Made by a program: the position numbers and the translations under genes. From the NCBI GenBank assembly GCA_964591605.1, contig CAZQEN010000152.1, forward strand, positions 1 through 16,961: a DNA stretch of 16,961 nucleotides, in the 5' to 3' direction. A model generated the notes under the pieces. The model saw only the letters and a list, made by a program, of their open reading frames with translations, was not told where the DNA came from and ran no database searches. This document shows, in pieces, positions 6,952-14,101 of the stretch; the stretch's first letter is position 1, and each line of letters opens with the position of its first letter. The DNA is from CAYLLT01 sp964591605 (lineage in GTDB: Bacteria > Planctomycetota > Phycisphaerae > UBA1845 > PWPN01).

Positions 6952-7798
6952 TGTGCAGGTGGTGTGGCACCGGCGTCCCGCCGGTGTCTGCGAGGGGGTC
7001 CCGCCCGAGCAGTTCCGTGACATTCTGAGCCGCCTTACCCCCACCTCGGCTGGAAACCAAACGCTTCAGGATCCAAAGGCCAGGCGCGATGCCGAGCAGG
7101 GTCAGCAGGAAGGGAATCGGAATTCTCGCCGTCCACCAGATCATCCCAGCCTGTGCGATATGCCGGAAGTAAAAAGGGAAGTTAAAGCCGATCACCGTGG
7201 TCGGTGGATAGGTTCGGCCGTTGCCATCGGAGATGGTGATGATGCTGCCCCTGTAGGGATGATCTCCGTGGGTCACCCAGAGTTCGGCGGGGTAAGGTGG
7301 AACTGCAAACCGGGCTCGAAAGCACTGGATTCCGACGCGGACATCGCCGGTGACTCTGATCCAGGGGCCGAAGTTCAGTTCGCCATCAGGGGGCCGATAG
7401 CCGTGACTCCAGATGCAGGCACTTAACAGTATCACGCCGAGCGCCCCCGAGAACAGCGACAGGCAACCGAGCTTCAGACCGGTCCGGCGTGTGCGATCGA
7501 TCGTGGAATGCGCCGGCGCTCCACACTCCGGACAGATGCCCGACATATTCCCGGTCAGCTTATACCCACAGCCGCCACAGGAGGGGTAGGCTGCTCTGTT
7601 TTGCCACTGCGTCACGCGTGTGCCGATGAAAATGCCAGCGAGGCCCGTCCCGCCCAGCAATGCTGCCGGAATCAGAAAGCCCGCCGGTTCGTTCGGCTCC
7701 CAATCCACGAGGGGAAAGGCCAGCGGCAGCACGAGGATGCCCATCCCCAGGGCAATGAGCCCGATTTGTACCGGCGGGGCCCAATTGCGCGTCGTCAT
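6923..7798 (-). CDS. Zinc-ribbon multi-pass membrane protein of unknown function
   Basis: Predicted 291 residues. Two membrane segments (about 12-31 and 41-60) are followed by a zinc ribbon, C74-x2-C77 and C89-x2-C92, in the planctomycete form CGGCGYKLTG...CPECG. A third segment follows (about 109-130), then a beta-rich loop of some 90 residues that includes PAELWVTHGDHPYRG, then a fourth segment (about 224-244). The start at 7798 has GGAGG 4 bases upstream. The open frame extends to 8029, but that part overlaps a plus-strand promoter and lacks protein-like content. The C-terminal part (GGTPVPHHLH) is encoded by a REP-like palindrome, and the gene ends 29 bases inside the convergent PSCyt/PSD1 gene, so its natural end may have been replaced. 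Function unknown; widespread planctomycete membrane zinc ribbons are not characterised. Confidence 0.65.
   Translation of the reverse strand: MTTRNWAPPVQIGLIALGMGILVLPLAFPLVDWEPNEPAGFLIPAALLGGTGLAGIFIGTRVTQWQNRAAYPSCGGCGYKLTGNMSGICPECGAPAHSTIDRTRRTGLKLGCLSLFSGALGVILLSACIWSHGYRPPDGELNFGPWIRVTGDVRVGIQCFRARFAVPPYPAELWVTHGDHPYRGSIITISDGNGRTYPPTTVIGFNFPFYFRHIAQAGMIWWTARIPIPFLLTLLGIAPGLWILKRLVSSRGGGKAAQNVTELLGRDPLADTGGTPVPHHLHINRRTRTRS
6966..6988. repeat. REP-like hairpin at the convergent gene ends
   Basis: CACCGGCG (6968-6975) and CGCCGGTG (6979-6986) form a perfect 8-bp stem with a TCC loop, embedded in a GTGGCACCGGCGTCCCGCC phrase, 15 bases after the PSCyt/PSD1 stop. A related GGGGTCCCGCCC phrase follows at about 6995-7005. 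It could end transcription from both sides, yet it also lies inside the open frame of the minus-strand zinc-ribbon gene. Confidence 0.6.
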
Positions 7799-7918
7799 CT
7801 CGCCTCCGTCTGCTGGGGATGCCCCCATCGTGTACGGCGAGAGCTCACCAGCATTGTCGCCCACACCGACTGTCCCGCGGAAGCCTGCCCGGTGGCGGGT
7901 CCTGGGGATTGAATCAGA

Positions 7919-7948
7919 TTGAGTGAAATCGGATTGGACGGGTATAAT
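7919..7948 (+). promoter_or_regulatory. Sigma70-type promoter of the toxin-antitoxin-like operon
   Basis: TATAAT (7943-7948, perfect) is preceded at 18 bases by TTGAGT (7919-7924, 4 of 6 matches). Transcription would start near 7955, about 73 bases before the DUF433 start at 8028. This is the best promoter match I noticed in the window and it fits an operon that has to be expressed on its own. It also argues that the upstream extension of the minus-strand zinc-ribbon frame across 7799-8029 is not coding. Confidence 0.6.
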
Positions 7949-8027
7949 CCCGGTGTTCAGGGGCTGAGGCGGGAACCGATGGCCGGCGACATCGTTGCAC
8001 AACGACGGCTGAAGGGCAGGTGTATTC

Positions 8028-8252
8028 ATGGATTACCGCGATCGGATCACAATCGAGCCGGGGAAGCGGAATGGAAAACCGTGCATCCGGCGCATGCGCA
8101 TCACCGTCGGCGACGTATTCGGTTATCTCGCCTCAGGAATGAGCGAACAGGACGTTCTGCGGGACTTCCCGGAGCTTACGCACGAGGACGTCCTTGCGTG
8201 TTATGCGTTTGCGGCTGATCGTGAGCGTCCACAGGAAGGGCGGGAATCATGA
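8028..8252 (+). CDS. DUF433 family protein, antitoxin-like
   Basis: Predicted 74 residues matching DUF433, a small helical DNA-binding-like family usually found as the antitoxin partner of DUF5615 PIN-like toxins. The family pattern is clear: an N-terminal ITIEPG..NGKPCIR..RITV segment, then GDVFGYLASGMSEQDVLRDFPELTHEDVLACYAFAA, a helix-turn-helix-like region. An AGG-containing ribosome-binding site (about 8012-8020) lies 7 bases upstream of the ATG. Its stop overlaps the next start as ATGA (8249-8252), so the genes are probably translationally coupled. The usual DUF5615 toxin is absent; a small antitoxin-like protein and a classical PIN toxin follow. It probably autoregulates the operon, by analogy with type II antitoxins. 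Confidence 0.85.
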   Translation: MDYRDRITIEPGKRNGKPCIRRMRITVGDVFGYLASGMSEQDVLRDFPELTHEDVLACYAFAADRERPQEGRES

Positions 8253-8500
8253 GAACCAGAATGCATATAGAGACGGAGCTTGCACCTGACAGGCAGCTTC
8301 GGCTGCAACTGCCTGAAGACTTTCCTTCTGGGCCGGTGGAAGTGGAAATCGTCGCAAGAGAAGAATCGCCCGCCATCTCTACCTTCGGCGACCTCCTGCG
8401 TTCAGAGTTTTTCGGCATGTGGGCCGATCGTGACGACATCAAGGACAGCGTCGAATTTGCTGCAGAACTGAGGCGAAAGGCTTGGAAACGAATCCCATAG
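8249..8500 (+). CDS. Small antitoxin-like protein paired with the PIN toxin
   Basis: Predicted 83 residues. The N-terminal half is a beta-like segment (RQLRLQLPEDFPSGPVEVEIV), as in short VapB/AbrB-like antitoxins. The C-terminal part SEFFGMWADRDDIKDSVEFAAELRRKAW is a charged amphipathic helix of the kind that wraps VapC-type toxins. The ATG at 8249 overlaps the DUF433 stop codon, with AGGAAGGG just upstream. Its own stop lies 16-18 bases inside the next gene (19-base overlap), which suggests coupling to the toxin. I cannot name a specific antitoxin family; the role rests on position, size and the C-terminal helix. Confidence 0.75.
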   Translation: MRTRMHIETELAPDRQLRLQLPEDFPSGPVEVEIVAREESPAISTFGDLLRSEFFGMWADRDDIKDSVEFAAELRRKAWKRIP

Positions 8501-8892
8501 CTGCGATTCTGGATACTGACGTGCTGGTCGACGTCCTTCGCGGCCTGCCTGCCGCTCGCCAGTGGCTGGAGAGCATTGATTGCGACAAACTTGGGGTTCC
8601 GATCGTTGTCGCGATGGAACTCGTCACGGGTTGTCGCAATGCGGCGGAACTCCAACGATGTCTGAAGCTGGTAAATTCGTTCCGACTGTTGTTGATCGAC
8701 CAGACGGAATCCGAGGCGGCCTTCGAGTACCTGCGGTCCTACTGGCTCAGTGATTCGCTGGGGATTTCAGACGCTCTGGTCGCAGCATCGGCGGCGAAAA
8801 GGTCGGTCCGCCTGTACTCCTTCAACGTCAGGCACTTTCGAGCAGTGCCGGGTTTGGACGTGCAGTCACCGTATGAAAGAACAGTGAACTGA
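8482..8892 (+). CDS. PIN-domain ribonuclease toxin, VapC-like
   Basis: Predicted 136 residues forming one PIN domain, a Mg/Mn-dependent endoribonuclease that cleaves RNA when not bound by its antitoxin. Acidic site residues are visible: D11 in ILDTDVLVD, E46 in VVAMELVTG and D97 in LGISDALVAASA. The fourth position carries N115 in SFNVRHFR, a common variant. The start is TTG at 8482, overlapping the antitoxin end by 19 bases; GAGG at 8470-8473 gives 8-base spacing and no ATG or GTG fits upstream of D11. The stop is only 33 bases before the DUF1501 start, with no terminator seen between them, so read-through is likely. Codon use appears less GC3-rich than in neighbouring genes, which would suit a transferred module. 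Confidence 0.85.
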   Translation: METNPIAAILDTDVLVDVLRGLPAARQWLESIDCDKLGVPIVVAMELVTGCRNAAELQRCLKLVNSFRLLLIDQTESEAAFEYLRSYWLSDSLGISDALVAASAAKRSVRLYSFNVRHFRAVPGLDVQSPYERTVN

Positions 8893-8925
8893 GGTCTGCG
8901 GAGAGGCATAGCAGGAGCATTGGAG

Positions 8926-10395
<1,470 letters not shown>

Positions 10396-10453
10396 TGGGA
10401 AACCGAAGCGCAGATCGAAGATCAGCCGTGACGGGCGAGGGGTCAACGTACTG

Positions 10454-10544
10454 GAAGCGCAAGCGAGGGGTTCGCGCAATGGAGCCCGAAGCGCAAGCGA
10501 GGGGTTCTCGCAATAGAGCCCGAAGCGCAAGCGAGGGGTTCGCG
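10454..10544. repeat. 34-bp tandem repeat, 2.7 copies
   Basis: Three copies of GAAGCGCAAGCGAGGGGTT (starts 10454, 10488 and 10522, exactly 34 apart) are joined by spacers of the form CGCGCAATGGAGCC. Copy 2 differs by one base in the flank (TCTCG for TCGCG). It lies between the convergent DUF1501 and nitrilase genes. On the minus strand it reads SLALRA/REPLACAS, a string I recognise from spurious planctomycete frames, so it is a dispersed repeat. Not CRISPR: the spacers are nearly identical. Confidence 0.85.
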
Positions 10545-10604
10545 TGATGACGGCACCGTCGTGTGAAACTCATCGCGGGCGCTTCGGGCGCAGTGATGTT
10601 GGCA

Positions 10605-11456
10605 TTATTTGCTGGTTCCAGCACTGACCGGCTCGAAAAACTCCGGATTCTGCTCGCGCAGCACGCGCAGGCCCTCGTTCCAGAATGCTCGCAGCGACGG
10701 CGTCTCGGCGCCCGCGCGGGCGTGGTCCTGCCGGCTCTTCTCGGGCTGAATCTCCGCACGAATCACTTCGTCGGCGCCCGTGCCGGCCTCCGCCAGGATC
10801 CGGCCGATCGGGTCGATGATCCGGCTGTGCCCGTGCGACCCGCTGTCAGGCCCCGTGTCGCCCGTGTTGCAGTGAATCACGGTGATCTGGTTCTCCACCG
10901 CCCGGGCCATGATCTGGCTGCGGTAATTGTCCTGTTTCTGCAGCGGCGTCTTGGACTCGCAACTGATGTAGATGCCGATCTTCGCCCCCGCCAGCACCGG
11001 AATCCGGAAGATCTCCGGATACCGCTCGTCGTGGCAGACCATGATCGTCGCGGGCACGTCGTCGATGCGGAAAATCGCCAGCTCGTTACCCTCCTCGAAC
11101 AGGTCGCCCTCGACCTTGTGGATCTTCGCATAGCGCTTGACGATCTGGCCCTGCGGCCCGATCACGAACGCGCCGTTGTAGCGTTTGCCTCCCTCGTAAT
11201 AGGGCGATCCAACCGCCGCGTAGATCTCCAGCCGCCGGCACGCCTCGCGCACCTTCCCCAGCGCGGCGTCGATCTGCTCCTGCGTCAGCTTGCGGATGAC
11301 CGCCGGCTCATAGCTCGACAACGCACACTCGGAGAACACCACAAGCCGCGTTTTCTCCTTCGCCTCGCGCTCCAGCACCCCGATGATCGATCGCGCGTTC
11401 TCCTCGATCTCGGCGCTCGCCGGAATCGCCGCGCAGGCCACCCGCATGCTCTTCAT
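10605..11456 (-). CDS. Carbon-nitrogen hydrolase (nitrilase superfamily), copy 1
   Basis: Predicted 283 residues from the ATG at 11456. The Glu-Lys-Cys triad is intact: E43 in VVFSECALSSYE, K111 in RYAKIHK and C141 in IMVCHDERYPE. Such enzymes hydrolyse amides, carbamoyl groups or nitriles; the CHDERYPE context fits the amidase/carbamoylase branch rather than true nitrilases, but the substrate is unknown. The frame extends upstream to 11702 (365 residues). That extension contains a hydrophobic FLTFLLVCLLPCLNFARG stretch resembling a signal peptide, preceded by an eight-residue repeat (LPARSLSH-like) encoded by the 24-bp tandem repeat. If the frame is used from the ATG near 11632, the enzyme would be exported. 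I prefer 11456 because the enzyme domain begins there, but its ribosome-binding site is poor. Confidence 0.85.
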   Translation of the reverse strand: MKSMRVACAAIPASAEIEENARSIIGVLEREAKEKTRLVVFSECALSSYEPAVIRKLTQEQIDAALGKVREACRRLEIYAAVGSPYYEGGKRYNGAFVIGPQGQIVKRYAKIHKVEGDLFEEGNELAIFRIDDVPATIMVCHDERYPEIFRIPVLAGAKIGIYISCESKTPLQKQDNYRSQIMARAVENQITVIHCNTGDTGPDSGSHGHSRIIDPIGRILAEAGTGADEVIRAEIQPEKSRQDHARAGAETPSLRAFWNEGLRVLREQNPEFFEPVSAGTSK

Positions 11457-11785
11457 GCTCGAACGCGGTCGTGATCCAGCCGGCGCCTCGTCGCCGCGGG
11501 CGAAGTTGAGGCAGGGGAGGAGGCAGACAAGTAAGAAGGTGAGAAAGTGAGAAAGTGAACGAACCGGCAGGTGAGAAAGTGAGCGAGCGAGCAGGTGAGA
11601 AAGTGACCGAGCCGGTAGGCCAACAAGTGACATACCATGCTGCCTCGAACCCCCAGACGGCGTTGAAATCGCCCGCTCTTTGCTGACCCGATCAAACATC
11701 ACTTTCTCACTTTCTCACTTTCGCACCTTCTCGCATTCACCCGCGTGCTTCCAGGGGATGCCCCCGCCTGACCCGGGTGGCCCCG
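11457..11785. other. 329-bp region between the two nitrilase genes
   Basis: This gap is dominated by repeat locus B (11531-11735). To its left (11457-11530) is the minus-strand continuation of the nitrilase frame, encoding a hydrophobic signal-like segment. To its right (11736-11785) is a short GC-rich stretch with small palindromes (GGGGATGCCCC at about 11755-11765, ACCCGGGT at 11772-11779) that could end the upstream nitrilase transcript. No separate gene is supported. Confidence 0.6.
11531..11735. repeat. GTGAGAAA-type repeat locus B with 24-bp tandem units and inverted arms
   Basis: Three 24-base units starting with GTGAGAAAGTGA lie at 11547-11570, 11571-11594 and 11595-11618, with variable CGAGCC/CGAACC tails. 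The 19-base string GTGAGAAAGTGAGAAAGTG at 11539-11557 returns as exact reverse complement at 11700-11718, again separated by 142 bases, and the complementarity continues imperfectly to about 11735. It is the same family as locus A at 1499-1695. It fills most of the gap between the two nitrilase genes. Confidence 0.8.
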
Positions 11786-12640
11786 TCACATCTCCAGCAG
11801 CGGCTTGTACGCCACCGGCCGCCGGCTGTGCCGCCCGTAAAGTCCGTTCTCCCGCAGCTTCTGCAGCCCGCTGAGGTCCAGGGCGGCCGAGAGGATCTCC
11901 TCGTCCTTGCCGCCCAGCTTCATGACCTCGCCACTGGGGTGGATGATCATGCTGTGGCCTTTGAACTCCGGGCCTGCCCAGTTGGCCATCGCCACAAACA
12001 CCTCATTTTCGTACGCCCGGATCCGAAGCTGCTCCCGGTGGATCGGCAGCACGCACGTACAGGAAGTGGCCTGCGGAATCACGATCACGTCCGCCCCCAG
12101 GACGGTCAGGCAGCGAGCCGCCTCCGGCACCTCCCGGTCGTAGCAGATCATGATCCCCAGGTTGAAACGGGCGTTCCCCACCCGGCACGGCCAGACGTAG
12201 AATCGCTCTCCATTGGTCCACCCGATCCCCCAGCCCACCTCAATCCGGTTGATATGCACTTTGCTGTAAGTGCCGACGACCTCACCCTTTGGAGATATGA
12301 GCACAGCGGAGTTGAAGTACTGGTCCCCTCGACGCTCGGGCAAACCCCAGACGATGTAGACCCCCAGCTCCCGCGCCAGCTCGGCAAAACGGCCAACCGA
12401 CGGCCCAGGCACGGGTTCGGCAAGGGCGTGCAGATCTGCGGCCGTCCGGACCCCCTTCTCCGGCATGGCGTAACCTGTCAGCGTACATTCCGGCAGCACC
12501 ACCAGCTCCGCCCCGTGACGGATAACCGCCTCCCGAACCAGCCGACTCGCCCGGGCCACATTCGCCACCGGGTCCGCCGCCGCGGGCAGCATCTGGATCA
12601 GGCCGATATGCAGGTAAACGGGCGGAGGGGTCTCAGCCAT
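11786..12640 (-). CDS. Carbon-nitrogen hydrolase (nitrilase superfamily), copy 2
   Basis: Predicted 284-residue cytoplasmic enzyme with the full catalytic triad: E51 in VVLPECTLTGY, K127 in TYSKVHI and C166 in IMICYDREVPE. The ICYDREVPE context and HSMIIHPSGEV tail are typical of amidase/carbamoylase members such as N-carbamoyl-amine or beta-ureidopropionase relatives; the actual substrate cannot be read. GGGAGG lies 7 bases upstream of the ATG at 12640. It is the leading gene of a minus-strand pair with copy 1, from which it clearly differs in sequence, so the two are not a recent duplication. It is divergent from the prepilin cluster across a 162-base gap. Confidence 0.9.
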   Translation of the reverse strand: MAETPPPVYLHIGLIQMLPAAADPVANVARASRLVREAVIRHGAELVVLPECTLTGYAMPEKGVRTAADLHALAEPVPGPSVGRFAELARELGVYIVWGLPERRGDQYFNSAVLISPKGEVVGTYSKVHINRIEVGWGIGWTNGERFYVWPCRVGNARFNLGIMICYDREVPEAARCLTVLGADVIVIPQATSCTCVLPIHREQLRIRAYENEVFVAMANWAGPEFKGHSMIIHPSGEVMKLGGKDEEILSAALDLSGLQKLRENGLYGRHSRRPVAYKPLLEM

Positions 12641-12802
12641 CGGGGGGCCTCCCAGTCAGGCTATGGGCAATGCCGGATGATGGTACACCCGCAGCGGCCA
12701 TTCCGGAAGGCGGCCAGCCGCCGGCCTCTCCCCAAGACACGCGACTTATGGTACGATAACAACGTTAGACACATCGTGACCTGTCAATGTCAGGGATCGC
12801 GT
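12641..12802. promoter_or_regulatory. Divergent intergenic region between nitrilase and prepilin clusters
   Basis: This 162-base gap must hold promoters for both directions. On the minus strand there is a perfect TTGACA (complement of 12782-12787); the best -10-like hexamer, TGTTAT (complement of 12756-12761), is 20 bases away, longer than usual. On the plus strand TACGAT (12752-12757) is a weak -10 candidate without a clear -35. The AACGTT palindrome (about 12761-12766) lies in the centre. Nothing here is decisive. Confidence 0.3.
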
Positions 12803-13702
12803 ATGAATGGGTTCATGACAACCGTGCGCCGCAACCGGATCCGCTCGAACCCGGGCGACCCGAATCCTGCCGGCTTCACCCTCATTGAAGTGCTCGTGGT
12901 CGTGGCGATCCTCGCTCTCCTGATCACGATTCTGCTCCCCTCGCTCAAGCGGGCCCGCGATCAGGCCAAGGTCACCGCCTGCCTGACGAACCTGCACGAC
13001 CTGGGCAACGCCCAGCACACGTACGCACAGTCCAATAAAGACTACTTCGTCCCGACGCCCTACATCGGCACCAGCAACGCCAACGCCGGCTTCCCGGGCG
13101 GCGACGACAACATGTTCACCCTCTGGTGGAAGCGTTACGCCCGCAATGCCGACAGCTTCAGTTGCCCGGCCACGCGGCACGTCCTGCGGACCCCCGAGCG
13201 GGTCGAACCGTACGTCGAGTCGAACGGGCTGCCCTGGTATCGCGTCTACACCAACGGCGCCCTGCGCAACGACTTTGAATACCTGGCCCAGCGCCGCTCG
13301 AGCGGCGGCTACGGCACCAGCTACGAGTACAACCTCTGGTACGATGACACCAGAAGTGGATTCGCCGTCAAGACGCGCATCACCTGGCACCCCTACTGGG
13401 TCAACCGCGCGCCTGTGGACCAGATCATGAAGAAGTCGACCATGATCCGGCCGAACCCGGCGTTCTCCCTGCTGATTCACGATGCCGACGATGGAGGCGA
13501 CGACGGTGACATCATCGGCTCAATCCCCGCCCCGGGGTATCCGAACGGCCGGGCCATCAACAACTATCCCGAGCCCTGGGACAACCACGGCACCATGGGG
13601 ATGAACATCCTCTTCGTCGACCTGCACGCCGAGGCCGTTCGGCGATGGGACCTCGCCGGAGGCGGCGGGCGCATCTGGAACCGCCAGAACCGCAACTATT
13701 GA
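12803..13702 (+). CDS. Type IV pilin/pseudopilin-like protein 1
   Basis: Predicted 299 residues. The N-terminus has a prepilin peptidase site, G24/F25, in the sequence GFTLIEVLVVVAILALLITILLPSL, with the conserved E29 and a hydrophobic helix, so it is processed by PilD-like peptidase and held in the inner membrane or assembled. The C-terminal domain carries a NILFVDLHAEAV motif (268-279) after H262, close to the H-x-DG-type end of planctomycete DUF1559/prepilin-like proteins, but with DL instead of DG. Such proteins are numerous in planctomycetes and their functions are mostly unknown. AGGGA (12792-12796) is 6 bases before the ATG. The frame is open upstream to 11777, but there it is only the antisense of the nitrilase. 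First gene of a tight four-gene cluster. Confidence 0.88.
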   Translation: MNGFMTTVRRNRIRSNPGDPNPAGFTLIEVLVVVAILALLITILLPSLKRARDQAKVTACLTNLHDLGNAQHTYAQSNKDYFVPTPYIGTSNANAGFPGGDDNMFTLWWKRYARNADSFSCPATRHVLRTPERVEPYVESNGLPWYRVYTNGALRNDFEYLAQRRSSGGYGTSYEYNLWYDDTRSGFAVKTRITWHPYWVNRAPVDQIMKKSTMIRPNPAFSLLIHDADDGGDDGDIIGSIPAPGYPNGRAINNYPEPWDNHGTMGMNILFVDLHAEAVRRWDLAGGGGRIWNRQNRNY

Positions 13703-13712
13703 TCGAGCCGCC

Positions 13713-14063
13713 ATGCCCGAAGACAACAAAAACTCGCGGTGGAAGGTCATTGCCGGGGGAGTGCTCGTCCTGGCCGTCGTGTTCGCCGCGTGGTGGTCCG
13801 GAAAGAACCCCGCAGACGCATATGTCGACAGTCCCGCGATCTGCGCACACTGCCACGTCGAGAGCACGGTGAAAGTCGGCGAGACGCCGGCCCAGGAAGA
13901 ATGGCCCCGGACATGCCCCTCGTGCAACCACAAGGCGCTCTACCTGGCCGGAACCTGCAGCGCCTGTGGCAAGAACTTCCCTCTCAAGGCTCCCGACGGC
14001 GAGCGATTCGGATATCCTGAGCAGTGTCCACACTGCCGCAACTCACGGACGCGCGGCACGTGA
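13713..14063 (+). CDS. Small membrane-anchored protein with four CxxC motifs
   Basis: Predicted 116 residues; I do not recognise a named family. One N-terminal membrane segment (about 11-28) is followed by a short domain with four CxxC pairs: C44-C47 (CAHCH), C68-C71 (CPSC), C82-C85 (CSAC) and C105-C108 (CPHC). The spacing suggests two zinc ribbons facing outward, although CAHCH is also a formal c-type haem motif. The gene starts 10 bases after prepilin 1 and lies 38 bases before prepilin 2, so the three are probably co-transcribed. A scaffold, metal-binding or redox role at the envelope is possible. It has the size of small planctomycete 'zinc-ribbon' proteins seen among pseudopilin genes. 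Confidence 0.75.
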   Translation: MPEDNKNSRWKVIAGGVLVLAVVFAAWWSGKNPADAYVDSPAICAHCHVESTVKVGETPAQEEWPRTCPSCNHKALYLAGTCSACGKNFPLKAPDGERFGYPEQCPHCRNSRTRGT

Positions 14064-14101
14064 GCACGACGGGAATGTGATGGCCGGAATGGAGATGCCC
14101 A

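Noticed and set aside
7799..8029. N-terminal extension of the zinc-ribbon membrane protein (77 codons)
   Set aside because: A good ribosome-binding site precedes the ATG at 7798. The extension overlaps the plus-strand promoter and leader of the toxin-antitoxin operon and lacks conserved features.
10454..10544. CRISPR-like array
   Set aside because: The 'spacers' are nearly identical and too short (about 11-15 bases), there are only three units, and no cas gene is present.
10563..11474. 303-codon plus-strand frame
   Set aside because: It is antisense to nitrilase copy 1 and has a low-complexity Arg/Leu/Ala-rich product.
11777..12802. Upstream in-frame extension of prepilin 1 (342 codons)
   Set aside because: It is antisense to nitrilase copy 2, whose catalytic triad is intact; the prepilin signal must be near the N-terminus.
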